In this document: in pieces, positions 57,201 to 64,000 of the stretch
Layout: each line of letters opens with the position of its first letter
Numbering within the stretch: the first letter of the stretch is position 1
NCBI GenBank assembly: GCA_019828545.1
Contig: JACVRA010000169.1
Span: 124,001 to 188,000 of the forward strand
Direction: 5' to 3'
DNA from: Paracamarosporium sp. OC-R06-R3
Lineage: Eukaryota; Ascomycota; Dothideomycetes; Pleosporales; Didymosphaeriaceae
DNA length: 64,000 nucleotides
The notes under the pieces: model-generated
Databases searched by the model: none
The model's input: the letters and a program-made list of their open reading frames with translations, nothing else
What the model was told of the DNA's origin: nothing
Position numbers and translations under genes: made by a program

Positions 57201-58882
57201 CTAAGTTCGACAAACTCCAGCAAGATATGACTGTTGCATCCGGTCAGGCTGCTGCTGAGCGTGCTCAATGGCAGAAGAGTGACGAGGAGCATATGAAAAA
57301 ATACGAAATCCTGAGCGCTCGCATTGAAGCTGAGGGTCGTACGCGTGAACGCCTTGAGCGCGAGCTCGAACGACTGGAGGGCCAGGAACGCGAGTTTATG
57401 AAGCTCAGATTCACGCTTGAGCAGACACAGAAGCATAACGCTAGGCTTGAAGAGACTATCGAGCAGACCAGACAAGAGAGCATGGAGAACAAACGAGCTG
57501 CCGATCGATACGAGCGCGAGTTCCGTGAAGCCAGAGAAGCAGCGCACGCTGAGATTCGCCGCATGCGTACCCTTATGGAAGCCGACATCGACAAAGCCAA
57601 CAACCAGGTCAACATCGTCCGTCATGATCTTGAAAGCGAAGTCGCCCGAGTCCGTACTGAGCTTGACAATGTACGCATGGATGCCGACACCGCCAAGGAA
57701 AAGCACGAGCTCGACTTGGAGGCAGCTGCTGATGCAAAGAGAGCTGCTGTTGGGGAAGCCTTGGAGAAGAACAAGCTAGCCCTTCTTGAGCAACAGCAGG
57801 CGTTTGAACGCCGCTTGGAAGGTATCAACCATGAGCACGCTCGCGTAGTAGCAATTGCCCGCGAGGACGAAGAACGAGCAGTCATGTTCCACAACGAGCG
57901 CATCGCACTCGCTGACTCTAAGATGGACAACCTTCGCGACAAAGTTGTTCTACTGGAAGAGAAACTCTCTGTTGCAAAAGAAGCCGCCAGTGCTGCTGCC
58001 GCCGCCGCTCAAAGCATGAAATCTCCAACTGGTGCCCCAAGCTCATATGCGTCGGGTACAGAGAAGATTTCGCCGCAAGCTTTGCGAGAATCCATTGCTG
58101 TCCTGCAAGAACAATTGCAGGAACGCGAATCCCGCATTGAGTCACTTGAGCACAAGTTGGCGGAGGTTGATACCGACGCTCCTGCCAAATTGAAGGAGCG
58201 TGATACCGAGATCAACTGGCTCCGGGAGCTACTTGGTGTCCGCATCGATGATCTGAGTGACCTCATCAACGCCTTGGCTCAGCCTGCTTTTGATCGTGAG
58301 AGTGTGCGTGATGCTGCCATCCGCATTCGCACAAACCTACAGATGGAGCAGCAAGAGAAGGAGCGCCTGATTACAGGTGGCCAGAAATCCCTTCCCACAT
58401 TATCAACGCTATCCAACTTTGCCTCTCCTAAGGCCGTACAACTTGCTGCAGCATTTGGCAACTGGCGCAGCAAAGGTCGCGAGAGCGCAGCCTCTGCCCT
58501 TGCGGGTACTTCGAGCAACAACGCATCACGCAACCAAACACCATCTCGCCCGACACCGCCTTCGGCTCAATCCTTCCTCTCCGGCCTTATGACACCGCCT
58601 ACATCCAACCTGCGCCGGACACCCGAGCTTGTGTCTTCTGGTGCTCGTCCGCAGCCGCTGCTGCGGACGAACTCGGCGAGCTCACGTGGCTCCGTCGCCG
58701 GCTTCCCTAGCCTGGGAAAACAGCCTGTACCCAGCACTCCTCCGCTACTTCGCAAAGCATCGTACGACCAAGATGCAGAGGTTGAACCCTTCAGCGAAAA
58801 CGGATTTTACGATGATGAAAGTACCGTCGACGGAGACATGACGCCCATCGGCTTGCACTTTGGACAACCACTTGATCGATGA
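51266..58882 (+). CDS. Giant repeat-rich coiled-coil protein, 2,538 residues, single exon
   Basis: This is one uninterrupted 7.6 kb ORF. Order along the protein: a Ser/Pro-rich start; three FNLDHLIP-type repeats (about 120-170); a conserved-looking block EEWVRQFLERRWN and QDFWSHFSKGQREELGKMMASRY (about 205-285); a Gln tract (about 618-637); a run of xFKPxxP repeats (about 895-990); a basic/acidic linker; ten or more PExIRxIVxEALAxH repeats (about 1475-1735); a long coiled coil (about 1790-2360) full of Glu, Arg, Ala and Leu; and a Ser/Pro-rich tail with TLSNFASPKAVQLAAAFGNW, a segment that looks like a family signature. I recall such proteins being labelled myosin class II heavy chain in fungal genomes because of the coiled coil, but there is no motor domain. 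A structural role (cell cortex, septum, spindle pole) is inference. The true start could be a nearby later Met. Confidence 0.85.
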   Translation: MLNLARRSSSLSLPPPSSPPSVIYEANCQPPSPAQTLWTAPSPTQTLGHSSPELPTLPSLSALGGVPRTPSTVARQDRTDTSYYTASWGSPYRNPPPSFDRQPHPSTNFGSDDLEGDSGLQFGLEHLLPPTLVEDNSPNRFNLDHLIPRLQDNASPNQFNLDHLIPSRLPATLETPTQPNFESGATPRVSRFGKQIATEEWVRQFLERRWNTETNDWLSDETANSSPESKPSFSQEYGGSPSVKKYRARRSNKTLNQQDFWSHFSKGQREELGKMMASRYANPDADSHSRQGSGTSLRSGLGLSRWAAQPTSPVEKPTPDAPQPSEDMLKKPLPNPPTQPAAPPRMRKKVFVKGKGVIISIARDIPRGTPGYPPKPMSPDAVEAKMQQFEREGYDTQGFRNWQGAGAIGEESLTQNRDVWPDEEYIRAARSTMPRVRISRKEDWDAYMNHLVEAKLAALGVGVGGEEETPSPMSRQASVQHPGLPFSPPLPTPSGGSHRGRQGSIVSGSFPLGPSPGHMSRQSIASPAAFANPRTSMHMHRHSTFSPASFIQQTASPTGAWSPGNYFGLQSARGGSPALPLSRPDLSGVVSPSSPFGMRPNQQFPFPQTPKDDLLVQMQQQQQQLQSQLLQQQQQQLLGLRPSSTLAEVPEAESEEEEMPLMKNAAKPGPEIAVPSPQRGHRHNISANLERGARDAEYHLEEAIDKQFNEGGDFSTEPETTEELKPSKPVAESTWEAAHPILHQPQPHSRAHSLAKPQQSMSFTFSATPENPRGDSDGAKTNISDVTNPSLEEGEIRETGSSAQHSKTASQVSNSWRDAKFAFGKPNSATHSKHTSRSSVSKLNVEAKEFKFNPSASFSPSLSSSFSSFTPALKSPADGASASNRTSIDGMSNLSVIAPAFKPDVPVFKPDAASFKPAIDAPVFEPSVNAPAFKPAFETPSFKPSVPEFKPGNTFMPKSGFSFSTSGPSFKPDAPVFNPNSAEFAPSKPVSPSAPNIFGNINITADDIVKPAKRSKAVPIVRPDATHQKTPEKQVEEEEPEDEAGRITKPEGREKRVRRGREDGDDVPRFALQPFLPSQALDELQQGRAPTQSLEIEKGNVPNEKENLSPEAPRVQSEPNSPEPLSFQDEVPFVKPNEPTMQAEESANSKTPIDDLSAHESDAATPTVEEIPKPAIRKHKSSLSATAKPFEFRPFAPAGGYDFGGIHITKPSVSQNEDPDKPRASPPRFASRSPATTFRPSDDGSYKTALESRRHVPYPESESVDFDHLGQASFNDIDAVMKHMNEEGSDFGVERDENSWEQSSPRRSIHEFERSDLPPSANILRSDAPSPSPRRLYAPRNMHPSSTSGITQDPFDDDRAAYESPVHRLNNADEVPMSDWDEGILSEGEDKIQTRSRFFDTHVDDIIGRLLQNRLGPLEKNLQGIQDAIAMMSQRPGRGRRSMSTAERLDSDADDEDDEWGTDSHYRNRSPGKNRKMEKFRTIVKEVLETYQPPVTSLPVPVPEPVLPEKIRDIVTEALATHQAQAAPVDHVKPENVRDVIMEALAHHQPQWTPPKFEPVPADQIRAIVEDAMVAHYPATPNDPLKPEEIRSIVAEAVAAHTAKPSVQPLQPDDIRLIVMEAFETHAPPAPPMPVPEQIWPEDIKSIITEALEQKPATEPLHPDAIRNIVEDALVAHKQPGEPLQAETIRSIVAEALASHEPPAQPAPSVEPVQPEAIRAIVAEALAAHKPAPSLGAPIDIPQPQVDLSEIYQVIGSLKASIAQTTSHHLQAEDVRELIDDAFKRQSMEVAKREETQAVQERDARIGDLETMLKEATLRFDAEMEARKELELREANSARLLEVTEKELALLKEQAVDDETKIRVLEEEREISRRSLDSFHAEEDEVRSKFAKLQIEHDELRLRTAAIEGAEYDAKKKLEAVTAENEALTFTLEEHRLSANKWRGDLQHAHEEAEKMRLAIEQSRLQAEEATRVRESMRAKFDKLQQDMTVASGQAAAERAQWQKSDEEHMKKYEILSARIEAEGRTRERLERELERLEGQEREFMKLRFTLEQTQKHNARLEETIEQTRQESMENKRAADRYEREFREAREAAHAEIRRMRTLMEADIDKANNQVNIVRHDLESEVARVRTELDNVRMDADTAKEKHELDLEAAADAKRAAVGEALEKNKLALLEQQQAFERRLEGINHEHARVVAIAREDEERAVMFHNERIALADSKMDNLRDKVVLLEEKLSVAKEAASAAAAAAQSMKSPTGAPSSYASGTEKISPQALRESIAVLQEQLQERESRIESLEHKLAEVDTDAPAKLKERDTEINWLRELLGVRIDDLSDLINALAQPAFDRESVRDAAIRIRTNLQMEQQEKERLITGGQKSLPTLSTLSNFASPKAVQLAAAFGNWRSKGRESAASALAGTSSNNASRNQTPSRPTPPSAQSFLSGLMTPPTSNLRRTPELVSSGARPQPLLRTNSASSRGSVAGFPSLGKQPVPSTPPLLRKASYDQDAEVEPFSENGFYDDESTVDGDMTPIGLHFGQPLDR
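53947..54240 (+). repeat. xFKPxxP coding repeats inside the giant protein
   Basis: About twelve short units with F-K/E/N-P at regular spacing are seen, for example PAFKPDV, PVFKPDA, ASFKPAI, PVFEPSV, PAFKPAF, PSFKPSV, PEFKPGN, PSFKPDA, PVFNPNS. The unit length is about 7-9 codons. Such Phe-Pro repeats suggest a disordered multivalent binding region. Confidence 0.8.
55690..56480 (+). repeat. PExIRxIVxEALAxH coding repeats inside the giant protein
   Basis: At least ten units of about 22-34 codons each carry a helix of the form IRxIVxEALAxH, separated by Pro-rich spacers: KFRTIVKEVLETYQP, KIRDIVTEALATHQ, NVRDVIMEALAHHQP, QIRAIVEDAMVAHYP, EIRSIVAEAVAAHT, DIRLIVMEAFETHAP, DIKSIITEALEQKP, AIRNIVEDALVAHKQ, TIRSIVAEALASHEP, AIRAIVAEALAAHKP; a divergent DVRELIDDAFKRQ follows. 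Confidence 0.9.
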
Positions 58883-61050
58883 CGTCGTTTTCCTCCATCC
58901 TCACCACCATCAGTTTGAAATAACACTTTTCCTTTGTACACATCTCCTTTTTGTTCACAGCTCGTATACGAGCATCCTGTCGTTCTTTGTATGCTACTTT
59001 TTTTATCGTACCGATGCCTGTCTTTTACAAATATTAATGCTTGCTTCCTGCGTTTGAACTCGGTCTGCTGTCTTTAGCGATATGAGCATGGATGGATATA
59101 CCCCCAGTGCGCTAGATTGGATTTCCAGTGTGGAATAGTCAACTAAATTGTATAAAACAACATATCAATTTCTTCTCTCTAGTAGGACAGATAGGGTGGT
59201 GAAGTGGATCGTTTATAGGATCAAATTGTAATACAGTGGATAGGTTTACTCTGTTTGTTTACTTTACGTGTCAAGACAACGGGTGTAACAGCGTGTGCCG
59301 AGACACAGGTGACCCACGGCATCTAAACGTCTGCGTCAATCATTATACTCTAGTGTTCGATTCTGAACAATGACTTGTAACAATGCATCGCAGACAACTA
59401 TACTGCAAGACAACCCCCCCTCCCCCTGGCAAGATTGTGACCGGGTAATGCCTCACGTTCTGGGTTGCTTTGAGACATGTATCACGCTGAATAATCATTG
59501 AGGATTATTCCTTGCCGAATCCATCGAGGTTGGTCTAGCATTTGCACTACCAAAGTCGGTGATAGGCTTTATCGTTTTTTTTCGTATTCGTGACCAGGCT
59601 CCTAGGTGGTGCCACTGTAAAGAAAGGTAGTCCGCCGCGGAAGCTGGGAGAGCAACACACCGGGTAGTCTGGAAGCACATGGAGTCGGTTGAATAATAGG
59701 TACGGCTGTTGTTAATAGGAAGTTTTGGGGTGATGTACATTCGTTTTACCTACATTCAAACTGAGCTCATTCCGACTCAAGTCAAAGTATGCCCCTTGAA
59801 GAGACTTTTACTATTGTGTAGGAGTGCTCGCTTTTGCAATCGTGTTCGTCAAGATAAGACTGTTCCTTTCACACTCAGCCAGTCCTGGGCGTTGGAGGGA
59901 CAGGAGGCATGATGTGACATGTCCCGTGGTCAGAAAAGCTACAGACCTGCCAGCGATGTGGAGGAGCGCACCCGTGGTCTATTCACTCGAAGCAATCAAC
60001 ATAGTCTGTAGACTTTCCGTCTGATCTCAAGACCTGCACATGGAGTCGAATCGTTATTGCATGCCGGCTATTTTACTCTGAACATATCAGCTTTTTCTTG
60101 TAGTGTTGAAATGTAATATAAACCATGACCGATTGATATCGAATGGCAACAAACGTAAGTTTCTCAACACGATCTTTTTCAATAGGCCTAAGAGTTGCGT
60201 TCAGTATTTCGAAAGTTTTGCTATCGACTCAAACAGACAACAATGCATAGTTGATGTTGCATTGACGCAGCATTTTGTGTTGCGCGGCTGGATATGGCTC
60301 CCATCGGAGGCTCGGAAATTACTTCTACCCTTCCATTAGGGTGACACGGGTGCATCATTTGGATATAGTTAGGAAGAAGCTTCCGTAGCTATGGAATACT
60401 GCTCTTACTTTTTTACAGTGCCCATATAAGACAAAAACATTTATAGAGATACTACATACGACTACAGGATCTCGAGAACAAGTTTTTCCTGTCCGCTCTG
60501 ATACTTGTCATGGGACCGTATCTAGTGAGTGTTTTTCTTGCCTATCTCCTGCTTTGGGTAGTATTAGTACCGATTACAGGTTTTAGTCCAAGGCCATAAT
60601 AGCCAGGACAGAAGATTTTAAGCGCTAGGATTCTGGGGCTGTTGAAGCAGCAAGACTAAGGGAGGCAGAGTAACTTTTGTGAGATAGTGAGCTGTGGAAA
60701 TAGGAAGCCTGCGATCGGATTTAGTTCAGCTATCATATGCTGAGCGCGCTCGAAAGCAGAGCATGCATTTAGAAACAAATTACTAGCCAAGAGAAAGACG
60801 AGTGTGTCCCTCAGAAACCCAAGTTATTCGTCGTTTGACTAGCAGCACACTCGATACCGTGATAGCCTGCTTCTATCGCATAGCGCTAGAAACTGGTATC
60901 AACAAGAGGCTGGCAAATGAGAATGTGTTTCGAGTAGCGTTATGCACGTTTCTCAGCCTTTCCTTAGCTAAATGTTTTTATTAGGCATCATCTATGAAGT
61001 AAGAGGAAGGTCATGTAAATGGGAAACAAAGTCACCGAGTTATATTAACC
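58883..61050. other. Gene-free stretch, 2.2 kb
   Basis: The stretch lies between the giant gene and the HET gene. It is A/T-richer than the coding regions, with only short ORFs (up to 81 codons). I recognise no RNA gene, long repeat or transposon protein. A stretch of ACCCCCCCTCCCCC lies near 59415. Confidence 0.45.
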
Positions 61051-63245
61051 TTACACAATCTCAATCAAGCGCTCTTCTTTCTCAAAAAGGATGTCGTCAA
61101 CGAAATCTTCGAAAGTAGCTTCCAGTTTCAAAAACCCTACGCGAGTAAAAACCCCCTCCATGGGCTTAAGGACCATCAAATACATCCTAGCAGGATCTTT
61201 CCTGCCTGTTCGGGGGCGACCTGGATGCGTTGCTAGTAGGGCAACTTGCAAACCGTTTGACTCGAAATGATCGGATAAATCGCAGCCCGATTCGGCGCCC
61301 CCGGGCATGTTGAGTTCCCCTTTGATTTGTCGACAATGTTTCATAGTAGGTGTTGTCGTGCCCTCTCGGCTTATAAATAACGGATGGTCTTTGCGCGGAT
61401 CCAGGTGCGGCCCGGACTGCTTCAATCTGCTAGTGATAGTACACAGTGGTCTCCTTTTATTGAAGGCTATAGAGTATGTGTCGGACCGAAGGAGGCGTGT
61501 TTTGATTATGAGAGCATAGGGTAACTTCTCTATAGCCTTTTCTAGGCCCCCGAGCATCATGAGAGACCCAGATTTAGGGATTATCTGTCCCTCCACCTTA
61601 ATTTGGGCGATTGTCGCTTCCACTTCTAAATTGTGATATTCTAAATCACTTTCTGTGCGAATGGCTAAGTTGACACCTCCCTTCCATTCGGCCCACGACC
61701 AAGAAGGTAGGAAGTGCCTCCGGGCGGGCTTGGCTGATTCTGGGCATGATTCCATTGGGGAGGTTTTCGCCCAGGAGAGGCTTTCGTGCACCCAGAGTAA
61801 ACTTACCAAGAACGACTTGTGAGTTTCTATTAGCGACTCCGGATAAAAGACAAGTGGTAATCCAGCAATCTGATATACTGGCCCCCTTCCCTTCTGCAGA
61901 TGTTTTATAATGCCTTCAAATGCACTTAGAGAATCTGTCTCATTCTTCATGTGTCGGCGAGTGTATTGTTGGACAAGTTTATAGAATCCGAAGAAGCGCT
62001 GTCGATGCCCTCGAACATATGAAATACCGCCTATCAAACGACCAAGGAAAAGGCCTGAGTGAAGATTGGCCCAGAACCTTTTTCTATAAGAGTGAAGGTC
62101 TTTCCAATTGGCCTTCAGTGATTCGCAGATTTGCATTGCCTGACATTCGAAGTACGTCTCATGCTCTGTGAAATAGAGTAGACGTCGTGAAAGCATAGCT
62201 TCTTGAAATGTCCAGGCTCTTTCTGCCCACGTGGACGATTGTATCAGATGTCGAGGATGGCGCTCGGTGAATATGATCTGAAAGTTACCTGCATCGACTG
62301 GTGGTCTCGACTGCGTTCGCGGTCTACTAGAAACACCTGCTAGTCCAAATTGTTTATCTTTACCTGCAGCAGCAACGATAGTGAGCTCAGCTCCACGGTA
62401 TATGGAATCCATGATGGGCATCTGCGAACTTTTGTCTTCATCGCTGTTCTGATCAACACAATGTTCGTCAACCCACAAATATCGGTATCCAAGCCTTCGA
62501 GTTACATCGATAGCGTCCTGTATTGTCTTGGCAGGATTTGAGATATGCGACGGTAATGTGTCACCCCAAACGTAACTCAGCGCGAGGTAAATCATTGATT
62601 GCGAAACTTCCACGACGAGCGGTTCACTTTTACAATCAATTAATCTAGAAGGCCGTATTTTGTCCACATTTTCATTGCACGATGATGAATGGATATTCTT
62701 ACAACATGCAAGCCATGACTTTATCTCCTCAAAGTTGACTTTTGGCGGCGGTACTCGAGGAGTGAAAATCCCTTCGACTTTGGCCGAAGTTGACAGACAA
62801 AAGGCATATCTTGTTGGTGCATCTCGTTTGAGGTCTGTGCAACTCGAGTCGACGATAGTAAGATGGGGTAGATCCCTCGCTCTCAGTTCTTCAGGAATTA
62901 CTTTGAGGGTTTTCTTCGCCTTATTCTTTCCCTGGCTAAAAGTCGAATATGCATGAAGTTGGAGGTGTGTATTGTCGGCAGGAGGATTGGCTTGCATCAT
63001 CCATTGAAATGCCAAACAGAGTTCGCACGATGTGGCAACATTATATAACCTTGTGCCTAACTTAGCGATCAAGCAACCTTCAAACCCGCTGACTGTAGGT
63101 CCTTCCATGATAGGTCTAGGACCGCAGAAAAGTTTATCTGTTGACACGGACCACAGAGTCTTGTTGGACTATTTCCAGTTGAGAGTCTTGTGCGCTTTGA
63201 TGATTCGGGTTGCTGTGCAGTATGCGCTCTTTTTCTAGTTAACAT
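61051..63245 (-). pseudogene. HET-domain (heterokaryon incompatibility) gene, frameshifted near its start
   Basis: The main frame (63147-61051) has 698 codons. HET landmarks are LALSYVWGD, YLWVDEHCVDQNS (consensus has CIDQ), MDSIYRGAELTIVAAAG, and the third block STWAERAWTFQEAMLSRRLLYFT, then FLPSWSWAEWKGG. The usual N-terminal segment of such proteins is present but in another frame: RLCGPCQQINF...LQSAG at about 63160-63080 runs into a stop at 63069-63071, while the main frame only takes over with LIAKLGTRLYNVATSCELC. A one-base loss near 63072 explains this. The main frame alone starts at GTG 63147 or ATG 63108, without this N-terminus. HET proteins trigger cell death after fusion of unlike hyphae. 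A 62-bp intron with a poor donor, or a sequencing error, are alternatives. Confidence 0.75.
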
Positions 63246-63791
63246 GGTCGGCGTATCTAAGGTATGTGTCGATCCTTGAGTCCTTCGCTCCCTTGGTTGT
63301 GGTCGTATCGCTTGAGTTCTTAGTTGGATCGTTGGAGTTCTTGATGCTGTTGCACCATCGGTTTTTGGCTTCCGTTTTCCTCTGGAGAGGCTGAGTCCTT
63401 CTTTCTTGAGTGCTCTGTATATTGTATCTTCAGAGACGTCCTTCTCAAAGTAGGAGTTGCTAAGGAGCTCCTGGTAGGTGATTCCCCGTGACTCTCGTAC
63501 TATACGGAACAGCGATTGCTTCTCCTGAGGAGTAGGCTCTGAGGGCCGTCCGGAGCGAGGTTTCGACTGATTGGTGCCAGTTTTTTTATACCTTTTGTTG
63601 GTGTCACGTATACACTTCTCGGTGCAGCCAAACTCGCTTTCCAGATCCGCCGCTGATGCACCAGCCTCAGTCTTCGAAACAATCAACCTGCGTACTGCAA
63701 GAGAAAGCTCGCCACCTGTCTTGCGACTTTCGCTTATTCTTGTACCAAAATCTTTCATGCTAATGGAGTTATCAGGTGTTAAGGCCAGCAT
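63069..63791 (-). CDS. Chimeric ORF: Tc1-type HTH region joined to HET N-terminal segment
   Basis: One open frame of 240 codons runs from ATG 63791 through the transposase DNA-binding region (residues 1-146), a basic spacer of about 36 residues without homology, then a Met (63245) and the HET-type N-terminal segment (RLCGPCQQINFSAVLDLSW). It stops at 63069, inside the HET gene. As it stands it could make a short DNA-binding-like protein. If the HET frameshift is an error or is bypassed, it would be an HTH-HET fusion. Whether it is transcribed is unknown. Confidence 0.5.
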   Translation of the reverse strand: MLALTPDNSISMKDFGTRISESRKTGGELSLAVRRLIVSKTEAGASAADLESEFGCTEKCIRDTNKRYKKTGTNQSKPRSGRPSEPTPQEKQSLFRIVRESRGITYQELLSNSYFEKDVSEDTIYRALKKEGLSLSRGKRKPKTDGATASRTPTIQLRTQAIRPQPRERRTQGSTHTLDTPTMLTRKRAHTAQQPESSKRTRLSTGNSPTRLCGPCQQINFSAVLDLSWKDLQSAGLKVA

Positions 63792-63817
63792 GTTGATGTG
63801 GCTTGGCGCACCAGACT
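63354..63817 (-). mobile_element. Tc1/mariner-type transposon, 5' end only (DNA-binding part of transposase)
   Basis: The minus-strand frame from 63791 encodes the paired helix-turn-helix region of a Tc1-type transposase: SLAVRRLIVSKTEAGASAADL, EFGCTEKCIRDTNKRY, the GRPS AT-hook-like KPRSGRPSEPT, and FRIVRESRGITYQELL, DVSEDTIYRALKKEGL. After about residue 146 the transposase likeness stops, and the DDE catalytic domain is absent. Upstream of the ATG, the minus strand reads TAGTCTGGTGCGCCAAGC (63818-63801), a possible terminal repeat following a TA target; I found no matching opposite end. The frame is intact and not RIP-damaged, and continues without a stop into the HET N-terminal segment until 63069. 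Confidence 0.75.
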
Positions 63818-64000
63818 AATGTGCTAGTACTGCAGAACAAGAGATGCATGAGACCAAACCAAAGGGCCATGTATTAAGTGGTATTCAGTTAATCGCGACG
63901 ATGAATCCGTCACAATAAATCTTGTAGAGACATTAGGCAACAGTCTCAGCCATCCAGCGCAGCATTCTGGTGAGGTCATTATCAGTTATTTGTTGCATCA
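63818..64000. other. Right window edge, non-coding
   Basis: These 183 bp lie beyond the transposon end. I see no ORF or repeat that I can support. Confidence 0.4.

Noticed and set aside
1..64000. tRNA, rRNA or CRISPR arrays
   Set aside because: I looked for B-box-like GGTTCGA motifs with a matching cloverleaf, conserved rRNA stretches and regularly spaced direct repeats, and found none that I could support by eye.

Overview
The window is a 64 kb piece of a filamentous ascomycete (Pezizomycotina) chromosome. The evidence is short GT-AG introns (about 45-80 bp) with CTAAC/CTGAC-like branch sites, fungal-specific families (HET domain, fungal rhodopsin-fold membrane protein, Brc1/Rtt107, Iml2), and repeat relics whose differences are almost all transitions, as RIP produces. 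Dothideomycetes/Pleosporales is my best guess from general resemblance of the proteins; it is inference, not shown. I rebuilt 22 protein-coding genes exon by exon (the first runs off the left edge), plus one broken HET gene and one truncated Tc1-type transposon at the right end. Except in the edge gene, the exon lengths of every intron-containing model sum to a multiple of three.

Left part (1-15 kb): a partial glycine-cleavage T protein diverges from V-ATPase subunit C. After a 1.7 kb empty stretch come a FAT1-type acyl-CoA synthetase, a seven-TM rhodopsin-fold protein, a secreted CE1 esterase, a bacterial-looking FMN-dependent alkanesulfonate monooxygenase, and a small hydrophilic protein made of 11-residue repeats. 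This part has long gene-free gaps and looks more accessory.

Middle (15-36.5 kb): mostly conserved housekeeping genes: Brc1/Rtt107 (DNA repair), a peroxisomal MpaH-like alpha/beta hydrolase ending in SKL, VPS25 (ESCRT-II), the branched-chain 2-oxoacid dehydrogenase E2, gluconokinase, VPS26 (retromer), an Mpv17-family protein, phosphoglycerate kinase, SEM1/DSS1 and IML2. Two intergenic stretches (about 20.73 kb and 28.18 kb) carry matching relics of one repeat, and a near-perfect hairpin lies at 28.25-28.33 kb.

Right part (36.5-64 kb): a 3.4 kb gene-free stretch with a C/T-rich leader precedes a LARP1-type La-motif protein. Then come a conserved protein of unknown function often labelled casein kinase II beta, a fusion of a fumarylacetoacetate-hydrolase-like domain with an alpha/beta hydrolase whose expected catalytic His is Tyr, a monocarboxylate-type MFS transporter, and a 2,538-residue single-exon coiled-coil protein with three families of internal repeats. 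The window ends in a 2 kb gap, a frameshifted HET gene, and the 5' end of a Tc1/mariner element reading in frame into the HET N-terminus.

No rRNA, tRNA, CRISPR or biosynthetic gene cluster was recognised. The most interesting items are the Tc1-HTH/HET chimera, the FAH-hydrolase fusion with an altered triad, the 11-mer repeat protein, the IRxIVxEAL repeat array in the giant protein, and the RIP-like relics.
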